NCBI GenBank assembly: GCA_036274895.1
Contig: DASUEU010000085.1
Coordinates: 62,001-126,000, forward strand
Reading direction: 5' to 3'
DNA length: 64,000 nt
Origin: CALMKX01 sp036274895
GTDB taxonomy: Bacteria > Acidobacteriota > Thermoanaerobaculia > Multivoradales > SZUA-115
Positions 47,757-60,392 of the stretch are shown one piece after another (position 1 is the first letter of the stretch; each line of letters begins with the position of its first letter). Made by a program: the position numbers and the translations under genes. The notes below the pieces were generated by a model. The model was given only the letters and a program-made list of their open reading frames with translations, ran no database searches and was not told the origin of the DNA.

Positions 47757-48632
47757 ATGCGCGATCTCGCCCAAACCTCCCACCGCTGCAGCCGCCTCGG
47801 CCCCGGGCTGCGCTCTCTTGCGTCCCCGGGCCAGGCGCCGGTGCGAGCGCGCTTCGTGTTGGTGGCGCGGGCCGGCAGCGGCGGCATGGGCGAGGTCTAC
47901 CGCGCCTGGGACCGCCGCGATCGCCGCTTCGTGGCGATCAAGCTCCTGCACGACGACGGTCCCGCGCAGCAGGAGCGGCTGTTTCGCGAAGCCCGGCTGC
48001 TCGCCACCCTCCAGCACCCGCATATCCGGCACGCCCACGAGTGCGGCCGCGTGGGCCGGCGGCCGTACCTGGCGATGGAGTGGGTCGAAGGGCCGACCCT
48101 CAAAGCCGCGGCAGCCGGGCTGACCCGGGCCGAGCGGCTGTGCCTCGCCGTCCAGATCGGCGAGGCGGTGGCCTTCGCCCACGCGCACGGGGTGCTCCAC
48201 CGCGATCTCAAACCGGCCAACGTGCTGGTGGGCCGCGACGGCCGAGGCCATGCCCACGCCTACCTGATCGACTTCGGCATCGCCGCGGAGCTGGACCAGC
48301 CAGGCGGCACCCGCCCCGGCCTGCTCCTGGGTACCCCGGCCTACCTGGCGCCCGAGCAGATCGGCGGCGGATCGGCCGACCAGCGCACGGACGTCTGGGG
48401 CTTCGGCGCCCTGCTCTACGAGACCCTCACCGGCCGGCCCCCCTTCGGCGAAGGCGACCCCGGCCAGGTGCTCCGGCGGGTGCTCACCACCAACCCGATC
48501 CGACCCCGTCGCTTCGACCCGGAGCTGGCGCCCGAGCTTGAAGCCTTGATCCTCAGGTGTCTCGAGAAGAGGCGAGAACGGCGCTACTCGACGATCCAAG
48601 CGATCGTCGATGATCTCGAGACTTGGACTTAG
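47757..48632 (+). CDS. Eukaryotic-type Ser/Thr protein kinase
   Basis: The 291-residue kinase has a Gly loop AGSGGMGEVYRAWD, the VAIK lysine, catalytic HRDLKPANVL, DFG in LIDFGIA, and a PE motif in YLAPEQ, with TDVWGFGALLYE after it. It ends soon after the kinase fold, with no membrane anchor or sensor domain, so it is soluble or needs a partner. N-terminal residues 1-30 look non-domain. The ATG at 47757 is chosen; a TATCTC element lies 6 nt upstream. Confidence 0.9.
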   Translation: MRDLAQTSHRCSRLGPGLRSLASPGQAPVRARFVLVARAGSGGMGEVYRAWDRRDRRFVAIKLLHDDGPAQQERLFREARLLATLQHPHIRHAHECGRVGRRPYLAMEWVEGPTLKAAAAGLTRAERLCLAVQIGEAVAFAHAHGVLHRDLKPANVLVGRDGRGHAHAYLIDFGIAAELDQPGGTRPGLLLGTPAYLAPEQIGGGSADQRTDVWGFGALLYETLTGRPPFGEGDPGQVLRRVLTTNPIRPRRFDPELAPELEALILRCLEKRRERRYSTIQAIVDDLETWT

Positions 48633-48657
48633 TCCACGACTCAGCTAATATGGAGGC

Positions 48658-48891
48658 ATGCCTGAAGTGAACCTGCACTACGCCAAGACGCATCTGTCCC
48701 GACTGGTCGACCTCGCCCTGGCCGGCGAGGAGGTGGTGATCGCCCGTGCCGGCAAACCCCTGGTGCGGCTCGCTCCCGTCGAGGTGAAACGGGCTCCGCG
48801 CGTGCTGGGCCTCGACCGCGGCCGAGTGGTGATCGCGCCCGACTTCGACGCCCCCCTCCCCGAGCTGGAGGCCGAGATCTATGGCCGCTAG
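48658..48891 (+). CDS. Phd/YefM-type antitoxin
   Basis: The 77-residue protein starts with NLHYAKTHLSRLVDLALAGEE and AGKPLVRL, the Phd/YefM fold that binds DNA and neutralises a toxin. A GGAGG lies 3 nt before the ATG. It overlaps the toxin gene by 11 nt. Confidence 0.88.
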   Translation: MPEVNLHYAKTHLSRLVDLALAGEEVVIARAGKPLVRLAPVEVKRAPRVLGLDRGRVVIAPDFDAPLPELEAEIYGR

Positions 48892-49285
48892 AGGCCTGCT
48901 GCTCGACACCCACGTCTGGCTGTGGATGAACGGCGAGCCGGAGCGCTTGCGAGCGGACGTGCGGGAACGCCTCGTCCGCGCGGACGAGGATCTCTTCCTC
49001 TCGGCAGCCAGCGCCTGGGAGATCGGCATCAAGGTGGCGCTCGGCAAGCTCAGCCTGCCCGAGCCTCCCGAGCGCTACCTGCCGTCCCGGCTCACCCGCC
49101 ACCAGGTCTCGTCGCTGGCCGTCCAGCAGATCCATGGCCTCCAGGCGGCGGCGCTGCCGGGCCACCACCGCGATCCCTTCGACCGCCTGCTGGTGGCCCA
49201 GGCCCAGGTGGACCGGCTGACCCTGGTCACCGCCGACGGCCAGCTCGGCAGCTACGACGTCGAGCTGCTGTGGGCCGGGGCCTGA
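48881..49285 (+). CDS. PIN-domain toxin
   Basis: The 134-residue protein has LLLDTHVWLWMN with the first Asp, AASAWEIGIKVALGKLSL, RDPFDRLLVAQA and LVTADGQL. These mark the PIN toxin subfamily often paired with Phd-type antitoxins (YefM-PIN). It probably cleaves RNA when freed from the antitoxin. Confidence 0.88.
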   Translation: MAARGLLLDTHVWLWMNGEPERLRADVRERLVRADEDLFLSAASAWEIGIKVALGKLSLPEPPERYLPSRLTRHQVSSLAVQQIHGLQAAALPGHHRDPFDRLLVAQAQVDRLTLVTADGQLGSYDVELLWAGA

Positions 49286-49301
49286 GGTCCCGGTGAGGCT
49301 C

Positions 49302-50720
49302 TCAACCCATCGGGATGCCGTCGCCGAGGATGCCCCCCTCGGTCATCGACCAGGGATCCAGCACCTCGTCGAGCTCTGAGGGCGGCAGCACGGCCTTGGC
49401 GAGCGCCACCTCGCGCACCGTGCGGCCGGTGGCGTAGGCCTCCTTGGCGATCGCAGCAGCCTGGTCGTAACCGATCTTCGGGGCGAGCGCCGTGCACATG
49501 GCCAGGGACTGCTCGACCATCTCTCTCGCCCGCTCGCGGTCGGCCTCGAGCCCCGCGACGCAGCGCTCGCTGAGCAGCCGTGACGCCGAGGCCAGGATCT
49601 CGATGGACTGCAGCAGGTTGTAGGCGATCACCGGCATCATCACGTTGAGCTCGAAGTTGCCACCCATGCCGCCGATGGTGATGGTGGTGTCGTTGCCGGC
49701 CACCTGCGCCGCCACCATCAGCACCATCTCCGGGATCACCGGGTTGACCTTGCCCGGCATGATCGAACTGCCGGGCTGGAGCGAGGGCAAGAGGATCTCC
49801 CCCAAGCCGCAGCGCGGCCCGCTGCCCAGCCAGCGGATGTCGTTGGCGATCTTGGCCAGCGAGGCGGCGATGGTCTTGGCCGCTCCGGAGACCTCGACAC
49901 AGGCGTCCTTGGCCGCCAGGGCCTCGAAGCGGTTGGGAGCCGGCACGAAGGGATGGCCGGTCGCCGCCGCCAGGCGAGCGATGACCTGATCGGCGAAGCC
50001 CGGCGGGGCGTTCAAACCGGTGCCCACGGCCGTGCCGCCCAGGGCCAGCTCGGCCAGGCGGGGCTTGACCGCGTGGAGCCGGGCGAGGCCGTTGCGCACC
50101 TGCTGGGCGTAGCCGCCGAACTCCTGGCCGAGGCGCACGGGCACGGCATCTTGGAGGTGAGTGCGGCCGATCTTCACCGCGTCGTCGAAGTCGCGCGCCT
50201 TGGCCTCCAGGGCTTCCGCCAGCCCCCGCAAGGCCGGCTCGAGGTCCTCGACGAGGGCGCCGTAGGCAGCGACGTGGATGGCGGTGGGGATGGTGTCGTT
50301 CGAGGACTGGCCGGCATTGACGTGGTCGTTGGGATGCACCGGGCTCTTCGAGCCGACGACGCCGCCCAGGATCTCGATCGCGCGGTTGGACAGCACCTCG
50401 TTGACGTTCATGTTGGTGGAGGTGCCGGAGCCGGTCTGGAAGATGTCGAGGGGGAACTGGCCGTCGTGCCGGCCGGCGATCACCTCGTCCGCGGCCTGGC
50501 GGATGGCGGCGGCGACGTCTGGCGGGACGATGCCCATCTCCTCGTTGACCACCGCCGCCTCGCGCTTGATGCGGGCCATCGCCGCCACGAAGCGGGGCGG
50601 GAAGGTCAGCCCGGACACGGGGAAGTTGCGGCGGGCACGCTCGGTCTGGGCGCCGTAGTAGGCCGAGGCCGGAACGTCGATCTCGCCCAGGCTGTCCTTT
50701 TCGATTCTCGTTTCGCTCAT
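49302..50720 (-). CDS. fumC: Fumarate hydratase class II
   Basis: The 472-residue enzyme interconverts fumarate and malate. It has FQTGSGTSTNMNVNEV, HPNDHVNAGQSSNDTIPTA (in part), KIGRTHLQDAVPV and the GSSIMPGKVNPVIPE loop with its catalytic Ser. It follows the hypothetical gene 50730-51221 by 9 nt, probably in one transcript. No iron-sulfur motif is present, consistent with class II. Confidence 0.97.
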   Translation of the reverse strand: MSETRIEKDSLGEIDVPASAYYGAQTERARRNFPVSGLTFPPRFVAAMARIKREAAVVNEEMGIVPPDVAAAIRQAADEVIAGRHDGQFPLDIFQTGSGTSTNMNVNEVLSNRAIEILGGVVGSKSPVHPNDHVNAGQSSNDTIPTAIHVAAYGALVEDLEPALRGLAEALEAKARDFDDAVKIGRTHLQDAVPVRLGQEFGGYAQQVRNGLARLHAVKPRLAELALGGTAVGTGLNAPPGFADQVIARLAAATGHPFVPAPNRFEALAAKDACVEVSGAAKTIAASLAKIANDIRWLGSGPRCGLGEILLPSLQPGSSIMPGKVNPVIPEMVLMVAAQVAGNDTTITIGGMGGNFELNVMMPVIAYNLLQSIEILASASRLLSERCVAGLEADRERAREMVEQSLAMCTALAPKIGYDQAAAIAKEAYATGRTVREVALAKAVLPPSELDEVLDPWSMTEGGILGDGIPMG

Positions 50721-50729
50721 CAGAATGCC

Positions 50730-51221
50730 TCAGTGAAGGGTGTCCGAGCCGCCCCTGCGGTGGGCCAGGAGATAGGCCCACGCCTGGGCGACGGTGTCAG
50801 GGTCCATCGCTTCGAGCAACAGCTCAATGGCGGCCGGATGGCTCGCCAATGCCTCGAGCAGCCGCCGCGTCAGATCCGGAGAGCCGCCGGTCTCGTACCG
50901 GCCTGCCAGTTCGGCCGCAAGGTCGGCGCGCGACGGCTCGCTGGCGCCGAAGCCGCTCTCTGCCAGCTCACCGCTGAAGGCCGTCAAGACCGCGGCAGCG
51001 AGGTAGGCCGTGCGCCGATCGGCGAACACCGCATCCGGCATCGCCGCCTCCGGGGCCTGTGAGGAGACCACGGCGAACCGATCGGGCTCGAGCTCCCGGA
51101 CCTGCCAAAGCGGCGCTTCGTCGATCTGGGTGGCTCGCCGTCCGGATCGAGGCCGGCCGCCGGCCGAGCCGACGTAGCGGCCCAGAAAGCGCTTCCAATC
51201 CGAGTCGTCGGGATCGCTCAT
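50730..51221 (-). CDS. Hypothetical protein upstream of fumC
   Basis: The 163-residue protein starts SDPDDSDWKRFLGRYVG and is helical at its C-terminus (LLEALASHPAAIELLLEAM). The Ala/Leu-rich helices have no known motif, signal or membrane segment. The ATG at 51221 is preferred; a longer frame reaches 51311. I do not recognise the family. Confidence 0.6.
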   Translation of the reverse strand: MSDPDDSDWKRFLGRYVGSAGGRPRSGRRATQIDEAPLWQVRELEPDRFAVVSSQAPEAAMPDAVFADRRTAYLAAAVLTAFSGELAESGFGASEPSRADLAAELAGRYETGGSPDLTRRLLEALASHPAAIELLLEAMDPDTVAQAWAYLLAHRRGGSDTLH

Positions 51222-51354
51222 GGTGGGGGCACCACGCCTCAGACGCGGCGGCCTCGGAGTATGGCATAGCCCCGGACGGACGACCGGCGGCACTTCACTC
51301 CCGGCGCCCAACTGCGGTATCCTCTCCGGCCGATTTCCCCTGTCTCCCGAATCT

Positions 51355-51383
51355 GGGTCTCGAGCACTCTTAGCTCTAGACCC
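51355..51383 (+). promoter_or_regulatory. Inverted repeat in the leader of the secreted protein gene
   Basis: GGGTCTCGAGC (51355-51365) and GCTCTAGACCC (51373-51383) pair over 11 positions with one mismatch around ACTCTTA, 28 nt before the ATG. The rest of 51222-51411 shows no clear feature. Confidence 0.5.
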
Positions 51384-51411
51384 AAACCCCGTCTCTCAAA
51401 GGAGATCTTAG

Positions 51412-54006
51412 ATGCCCATGCGTGCACGGAGATCCGCCTGGCTTTCACTCGCCCTGGCGGCCGTCTCGACCCTCTTCGCCTTCGCTGGCCCCTCCGAGGC
51501 CCAGCAGATCAGCGCCGCCCGCGGTGTGGACCCGCGGGTGGACTACGCCTCGCTGATGGAGATCGGCCCTTGGGACGATCGCAACTACGCCCTGACCAAG
51601 GAAGACCTGGCCCTGCTCGCTCCCAACGAGCGCGAGCAGCGGGACCCGGTCCCGGCGTTCTTCCGCGTCGAGATGCGCAAGGCCAACCCGAAGCTCCGGC
51701 GCGAGGGTCCGGCTCAGTACCCGAGAAGCGCCCTGCAGATCTTCCAGCTCAACTACGGCGGTTACCTGATCGACGGCCAGATCTATCAGAAGGCCAACTA
51801 CCGGGACGGCCGCTACTTCGTGATCCGTGAGAACGGCATCAGCGAAGAGGAGTGGAGCCTGCGCGCCCTCTCCGGTGAGGTCCGCGTCACCTCCCCCACC
51901 GGCGGCGCCGAGTCGGCGATCAAGATCAACCACACCAACATTGCGCGGGTGATCGCTGGCTCGAACGGACCGGGCACCGGCCAGAAGATGCACTACTCCT
52001 CGAATGGTGGTGCGACCTGGACCCAGGCCACCGACCTGCCGCTGGGCAGCACCTGCTGCGACCCCACCGTTGATTGGTCCTACGACGGCACCAAGGCCTA
52101 CACCGCGACCCTCGGAAGCTGCACGGGCTCGGGCTGCGGCGTGTGGTTCTATCGCTCGGGTGACAACGGCGCCACCTGGTCCGACCTGGGGGCCGATCCC
52201 CGCCGCGAGCTGACCTCGACCGGCTCCGACAAGGAGTACATCCACGTCGACAAGTACGTGAGCTCGCCCTTCCGCGACAACATCTACATCACCTGGCACG
52301 ACAACAACACGATGAAGTTCGCTCGCTCGAGCGACCTCGGTCAGACCTGGAGCGCGACGCTCACCCTCTCCTCGGGCTCGACCGAGCTCGGCATCGGCAG
52401 CGACATCACCACCGACAAGAGCGGCAACGTCTACTACTTCTGGCCGGCGTTCAACAGCAACCGCATCCTGGTGCGCAAGTCGACCAACGGTGGTACCAGC
52501 TTCAACCCGGTCGTCCAGGTGGCAGCCACCAACGACGGCTTCGACTTCGCGATTCCCTCGATGGAGACTCGCCGGGCCTTCATCTACGTGGCAGCCGACG
52601 CCGACACCACCGCCGGCCCCTTCGCCAACCGGATCTACGCGGCGTGGACCGACACCACCGCGGCCGAGTCGGGAACGCCGGCCAACAACCACGCCCGCAT
52701 CCAGGTCGGTTACTCGACCGACGGCGGCGCGACCTGGAACCTGCGCACCCCGCATTCCACCGCCGATCAGAGCACGGTGGACCGTTTCCATCCCTGGCTG
52801 GCCGTGGACACCGACGGTACGGTCTACGTCGCCTACTACGACACCCGCCACTCCTCCGGCCGCACCGGCACGGACTTCTACTACAGCAAGTCCACCGACG
52901 GCGGCAACACCTGGAGCGCCCCGGCGCGCCTGACCACCGTCACTTCCCCCAACATCAGCGACAGCTTCGAGTGGGGCGACTACAACGGCCTGGACGTGCT
53001 TTCCACGCAGTTCCTGTCGATCTTCACCGACAACCGCAACGAGAGCGGCGGCACCGGCAACTCGGTGGACGTCTACTCCGCGGCCCCGAGCACCGGCCCC
53101 TGCACGCCGCCGGCGGCGCCCACGGGCCTCTCCGCCACCGCGGTGTCCTCGAGCCAGATCAACCTGTCGTGGAGCGCCGTCTCCGGCGCCACCGAGTACC
53201 GGATCCTGCGCTCGACCACCAGCGGTGGGCCGTACACGCAGGTCGGCACCTCGACCACCACCAGCTTCTCGAACACCGGTCTCACTGCCTCGACGACCTA
53301 CTACTACGTCGTCCGGTCGTTCGCCACCTGCGAGTCCGGTAACTCCGCCCAGGCATCTGCGACCACCCTGCCCGGCGGCGGCTGCACCACGCAGACCCTC
53401 TACACCCACAACTTCGAGACCGGCACCGGGCTGTCGAACTGGATCCGGGGCACCTTCGTCTCGGGCGGCAGCGTCACCTCGTGGCGGGGCATCCAGACCT
53501 GTACCGCCCAGGGCGGCACCAAGATCTTCCGCTTCGGCGGCTCCACCTGCACGGCCGACTACAGCAGCAACAACTTCAACTACGCCCAGCCCAACGGCGC
53601 CGGCGGCGTCGCGGTGCCGGCCGGCGCCACCAGCACCACGCTGACCTTCGGCCATCGCCGGGCCTTCGAGAGCGGCTTCGACGGCGGCACCCTGGCGGTG
53701 TCGCTCAACGGCACCAACTACACCTACGTGCCCGCTTCGGCGATCACCGGCACCACCTACAACGGCACGGTGTCCGCGAGCTGCCCGCCGACCGGCTCGG
53801 CCGGCGTCTCGATCTTCACCGGCTCGGCCACCAGCTTCAGCAACACCACGGTCAACCTCGACGCCGTCTGCAACCTGATCACCGGCGGCAGCGGTGGCTG
53901 CGCGGGTCAGTCCGTGCGCGTGGCCTTCACCACCATCACCGACTGCTCGGTGACCGGTGACGGTTGGTTCCTCGACAACGTCACGGTCACCTCCTGCGTG
54001 CCGTAG
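51412..54006 (+). CDS. Large secreted sialidase-fold protein with fibronectin III domain
   Basis: The 864-residue protein has a signal peptide (about 1-30). From about 150 to 550 it shows repeated Ser/Asp-box (BNR) units such as SSNGGATWTQ, SGDNGATWSD, STNGGTSFNP, STDGGATWNL and STDGGNTWSA, as in a sialidase-type beta-propeller. A fibronectin III domain follows (about 565-655: PPAAPTGLSATAVSSSQINL...), then a Gly/Thr/Ser-rich C-terminal part with paired cysteines, like jelly-roll/cleaved-adhesin domains. No catalytic tyrosine or arginine triad could be confirmed, so enzyme activity is unknown. A GGAG ribosome-binding site supports ATG 51412. It is probably exported and may be surface-bound. 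Confidence 0.8.
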   Translation: MPMRARRSAWLSLALAAVSTLFAFAGPSEAQQISAARGVDPRVDYASLMEIGPWDDRNYALTKEDLALLAPNEREQRDPVPAFFRVEMRKANPKLRREGPAQYPRSALQIFQLNYGGYLIDGQIYQKANYRDGRYFVIRENGISEEEWSLRALSGEVRVTSPTGGAESAIKINHTNIARVIAGSNGPGTGQKMHYSSNGGATWTQATDLPLGSTCCDPTVDWSYDGTKAYTATLGSCTGSGCGVWFYRSGDNGATWSDLGADPRRELTSTGSDKEYIHVDKYVSSPFRDNIYITWHDNNTMKFARSSDLGQTWSATLTLSSGSTELGIGSDITTDKSGNVYYFWPAFNSNRILVRKSTNGGTSFNPVVQVAATNDGFDFAIPSMETRRAFIYVAADADTTAGPFANRIYAAWTDTTAAESGTPANNHARIQVGYSTDGGATWNLRTPHSTADQSTVDRFHPWLAVDTDGTVYVAYYDTRHSSGRTGTDFYYSKSTDGGNTWSAPARLTTVTSPNISDSFEWGDYNGLDVLSTQFLSIFTDNRNESGGTGNSVDVYSAAPSTGPCTPPAAPTGLSATAVSSSQINLSWSAVSGATEYRILRSTTSGGPYTQVGTSTTTSFSNTGLTASTTYYYVVRSFATCESGNSAQASATTLPGGGCTTQTLYTHNFETGTGLSNWIRGTFVSGGSVTSWRGIQTCTAQGGTKIFRFGGSTCTADYSSNNFNYAQPNGAGGVAVPAGATSTTLTFGHRRAFESGFDGGTLAVSLNGTNYTYVPASAITGTTYNGTVSASCPPTGSAGVSIFTGSATSFSNTTVNLDAVCNLITGGSGGCAGQSVRVAFTTITDCSVTGDGWFLDNVTVTSCVP

Positions 54007-54029
54007 TCATCGGCCAGGCATTTCGTGTA

Positions 54030-54087
54030 GGGGCGGCCCCCCGTGGCCGCCCCTCCTTCCCCGAGGGGCAGGCACAGGAGCCTGCCC

Positions 54088-54089
<2 letters not shown>
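54030..54089. repeat. Two GC-rich dispersed hairpins
   Basis: GGGGCGGCC (54030-54038) pairs with GGCCGCCCC (54045-54053), and AGGGGCAGGC (54064-54073) with GCCTGCCCCT (54080-54089). The second covers the last bases of the leftward carB gene. They lie between two converging genes and probably block read-through both ways. Confidence 0.7.
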
Positions 54090-57309
<3,220 letters not shown>

Positions 57310-57327
57310 GGCGGCGGGAGTGTATAG

Positions 57328-57534
57328 CTAACCTTCCCCTTCGTCCTGCTTCTCCCACCCCCCGCACTCCTGCACCGGCAAAGGCGGAAAGCGCAGGAAG
57401 CTCGGGTCCTCATCCGAGAGCTCGCAGCGCAGGAAGACGCTGCGGGCGGAGGCCAGGAGGCGGGCGTGGCGGCAGCTGCGGCACAGGCCGGGCGGCGCGG
57501 AGAGGCGGTGCCAGTCGGTGGGGGGAGCGGCCAT
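57328..57534 (-). CDS. Small cysteine-containing conserved-type protein
   Basis: The 68-residue protein has CRSCRHARLL and later cysteines in FLRCELS and VQECGGWE, with an FRFPPLP-type segment (LRFPPLPVQEC). The cysteine spacing suggests a small metal site. The ATG at 57534 is chosen over a longer frame reaching 57720, which has no coding look upstream. It ends 19 nt before carB. Function unknown. Confidence 0.6.
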   Translation of the reverse strand: MAAPPTDWHRLSAPPGLCRSCRHARLLASARSVFLRCELSDEDPSFLRFPPLPVQECGGWEKQDEGEG

Positions 57535-57766
57535 GGCAGGCTCGACGGTAACGGAATCGGGGGCCGAGAGGCCACTCGTCACAGCGCTGTCGACCGGGAG
57601 CACCCAAAAAAGACTATAATGCGCATGTTGATATGAATTAGGCCCGACAACCCGGCCCGATTCGCCCCGCGGCGGTCCCACCCTCCACCAACCGCCGCCG
57701 TGGGTTGGACTCGATCCCACCCCATCCCCTCCGACCCTCGCGGGTCAACCCCCTGCTCCACCGTCC

Positions 57767-57788
57767 GGGGGCCGGCAAACCGGCCCCC
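57767..57788 (-). terminator. Hairpin after the M1 peptidase gene
   Basis: GGGGGCCGG (57767-57775) and CCGGCCCCC (57780-57788) are perfect 9-nt arms around CAAA, 39 nt past the peptidase stop. No T-run is present. The rest of the 57535-57826 gap has no gene I can support. Confidence 0.5.
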
Positions 57789-57826
57789 GACTCCCGCCTC
57801 GCCTGCGCGGTGCGAGGCTTCCCAGC

Positions 57827-60313
57827 TCACTTGAGGGTCAGCACTTCGTGGCGGGCGTTGGCGACGATGCGCTTGGGCTTCTCGGGCAGCTTCACGGTGA
57901 GGTCCACCTTGCGCGCACTCGGGCCCTTGAAGGGCAGGCGGCCGAACATCGCCAGCCGCCCCTTGCCGAAGTCGGCGTAGAGGGGCACCAGGGCGAGGAA
58001 GCTCTCGCTCACGCCTTCGATCGCCACCTCGCCCGTCACCTGGTACTGATCGCCGTCGAGCTTCTTGGCCGCGAGCGTCTGCTTCAGCCGGGGCACCTCG
58101 GTGCCGTAGACCCACTGCTGGAAGAACCAATCCATCTTGCCGTCGCCGGTGGCGTTCATAGCGGGCACCAGGTGCCGCTCCACGACCTTCTGGAAGTCGG
58201 CCGTCGAGGGGGACTTGCCGGCCCAGCTGCTGGTGAAGTCCTTCATCATGGCGATGAAATGAGCGTCGGGCTGGGGGTTGCCCGGGTCCCACATCAGCAT
58301 GCGCAGCATGTGCAGCACGAAGCCGCCCTTCGAGTAGACGAGCACCGAGTAGGCCGCCGGGCTCTTGGCCGTCGAGAGGCGCCAGCCGCGGTTGATGGGA
58401 CCCACCCGGTAGGTGGGGAGGTTGCTCTGGACCTTGGTGGTGATCAGCTCGCGAGCGTCCTCCCAGACCTGGGTGTAAGCCTCCCAGCCCTCGGTGTGCT
58501 GCACCGCCAACGCCGCCGAGAACTCCGCGAAGCCCTCCGACAGCCACTGATCCCGGTAGCTCTCCCAGCCGACCAGGTGGCCCCACCACTGGTGGGCCAT
58601 CTCGTGAAAAGCCACGCGGCCGACGAAGGCATCCACGCCCTTGCCGGTGGCGCCGATGGTGTTGCGGTCCGTGCCGGTCATGAAGGAGAGGGACGGCAGA
58701 TAGATGAGAGACGGCCAGGACTGGCCGAAGTTGAAGAAAGCCTGCTGAGAGATCGACACCTCGGATTGCGGCAGCGCACCGAAGTAGGTGTGGAAGAGGC
58801 GCGCGGCGTTCATGTTGTCGACCAGGACGCCCTGGGCCAGCTTCTTGGGATCCCGCTGGCCGGTCCTCGGACCCTCCGCGGCGGTGCTGAAGTCGGTCAG
58901 CTCCGCACCGGCCACGGCCTCGTCGATCTCGGACACGGCCGAACGCCCGAGAAACTGCAGGGCCTTGTCGCGGGTGAAGACCGCCAGCTCCAGGCCGGAC
59001 ACTTCGTCCTTCTGCTCGATCTTCTGATACTGGCCGTAGTTGAAGCCCGCCACGCGGATCGGCTGCTCGGTCTTCCAGACGCTCACGCGGGCTCCCGGCA
59101 GATCCTCGCTCGACACCAGCTTGCCCACCGAGATCAGCTCCATGCGCGGCGGCACCCGGAAGGTCAGGTCGTAGTCGGCGAGGTCGAGGAAGATCCCGGC
59201 GTTGGGATACCAGCTCTCCCGCGCCACCACGCCCCAGGTCTCGAAGCCGAAGTCCCACACCACCTCCCGCCCCCGGTAGGAGAGCCGAAGGTCCAGGTCG
59301 GTGCCTTTGGGCAGGATCTCGGGCAGGATCACGGCCGGATCGGCGTCCTCCTTCTCCTTCTCCTGGACGAAGGGGACCTCCTGCCAGTCCTGCTGGCCGG
59401 CGAGCCGGGCCTCGGCCCGGTCGATGCGCAGGGTGGAGACCAGCGTCAGGGGCACCACCCGCACGGGCATCTCGGTACGCAGCTTCATCGTGGTGGTGCC
59501 GACCAGCTCTTCGCTCTTGCGCACCTCGGTCTCGATGGCGTAGTGCAGCGCATCGACCGACGGCCGGTAGGGGGAGCGCCGGCGGCTGCGCATCTCCCCA
59601 GCTCGGTCCGAGGCGTACCAGAAGCCGCCCCGGACGTCGTCCGCCACGTAGAGGACGCTGTCCTCCCCACCCACCAGCGGGCTGATGCGCAGGGCCTCGG
59701 CGCCCCGGGGGTCCACGGCGGCGAGGGCCGGCGGCAGGTCGGAGCCGTCGAAGAAAGCCAAGAAGACGCCGCTCTTGAGCGCCGGCGTATCGAGCAGGTC
59801 GCACAGCACCCGGACGTGGAAGTTGGTGCGGAACTTCACCCGTTGCCAGTCGAGGAAGTGGCCGTAGGCCCGGCCGGCGGCACCTTCGGGGGTGCCCGCC
59901 GTGGGCTCGCCCTGGAGGCCCAGCTCCTCGAAGGTGTCGTCCGCGAAGAGCAGGACCAGCTCGTCGAAGGAGTCGGTCAAGACCTCGAAGCCCTCCTTGC
60001 CGGTCAAGAAGCCGAGGTGGCGCCGCTCGTCCTCCGTGGCCGGGGTGAGCCGGAAGCTGCCCTTGCCCAGGAAGACGGCCCCCACGGTGCGGCCGTCCAC
60101 CGGCGCCAGGAAGTGGAAGGCGCCACTTTCGAACTGGAAGCGGAAGGCGTCGCGCTCCAGGTCGAAGGGTTGGGAGACCACCAGCTTGCGCCCGTCCGGA
60201 CGGGCGGTGCGCAGGGCCTGATAGGTGGGATCGGGGGGAGCCACTGCCTCTACGGCGGCGCCCCACAACGAGGCGAGAACGGCGAGCGCTGCCACCAGTC
60301 GACAATTGGACAT
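57827..60313 (-). CDS. Secreted M1-family metallopeptidase
   Basis: The 828-residue protein has a signal peptide (about 1-25). The zinc site HEMAHQWWGH with the third ligand Glu in SEGFAEFSA matches M1 aminopeptidases. The usual GAMEN exopeptidase motif is not evident, so the cleavage specificity may differ. The first third is a beta-rich N-terminal domain. AAGGAGGA is placed 1 nt before the ATG at 60319 and 7 nt before the ATG at 60313, so the latter is the better start. Confidence 0.85.
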   Translation of the reverse strand: MSNCRLVAALAVLASLWGAAVEAVAPPDPTYQALRTARPDGRKLVVSQPFDLERDAFRFQFESGAFHFLAPVDGRTVGAVFLGKGSFRLTPATEDERRHLGFLTGKEGFEVLTDSFDELVLLFADDTFEELGLQGEPTAGTPEGAAGRAYGHFLDWQRVKFRTNFHVRVLCDLLDTPALKSGVFLAFFDGSDLPPALAAVDPRGAEALRISPLVGGEDSVLYVADDVRGGFWYASDRAGEMRSRRRSPYRPSVDALHYAIETEVRKSEELVGTTTMKLRTEMPVRVVPLTLVSTLRIDRAEARLAGQQDWQEVPFVQEKEKEDADPAVILPEILPKGTDLDLRLSYRGREVVWDFGFETWGVVARESWYPNAGIFLDLADYDLTFRVPPRMELISVGKLVSSEDLPGARVSVWKTEQPIRVAGFNYGQYQKIEQKDEVSGLELAVFTRDKALQFLGRSAVSEIDEAVAGAELTDFSTAAEGPRTGQRDPKKLAQGVLVDNMNAARLFHTYFGALPQSEVSISQQAFFNFGQSWPSLIYLPSLSFMTGTDRNTIGATGKGVDAFVGRVAFHEMAHQWWGHLVGWESYRDQWLSEGFAEFSAALAVQHTEGWEAYTQVWEDARELITTKVQSNLPTYRVGPINRGWRLSTAKSPAAYSVLVYSKGGFVLHMLRMLMWDPGNPQPDAHFIAMMKDFTSSWAGKSPSTADFQKVVERHLVPAMNATGDGKMDWFFQQWVYGTEVPRLKQTLAAKKLDGDQYQVTGEVAIEGVSESFLALVPLYADFGKGRLAMFGRLPFKGPSARKVDLTVKLPEKPKRIVANARHEVLTLK

Positions 60314-60392
60314 GGGCATTCCTCCTTCTGCCTACTGTGGACGGACACCAGGAGGATAATCCCTCTCCCCCCGGCTTAGAATCGCCCCCCTC

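Noticed and set aside
44255..49285. The two PIN toxin-antitoxin pairs as a genomic island
   Set aside because: Base composition and codon use look like the neighbours, and no integrase, tRNA or direct repeats flank them.
57615..57620. Perfect TATAAT on the plus strand
   Set aside because: No -35 element and no gene follow on that strand; the only ATG nearby opens a frame of a few codons. It could serve an unseen RNA but there is nothing to support one.
57848..60379. Open frame of 843 codons on the plus strand opposite the M1 peptidase
   Set aside because: It is a compositional shadow of the peptidase gene, which has a signal peptide and HExxH motif.
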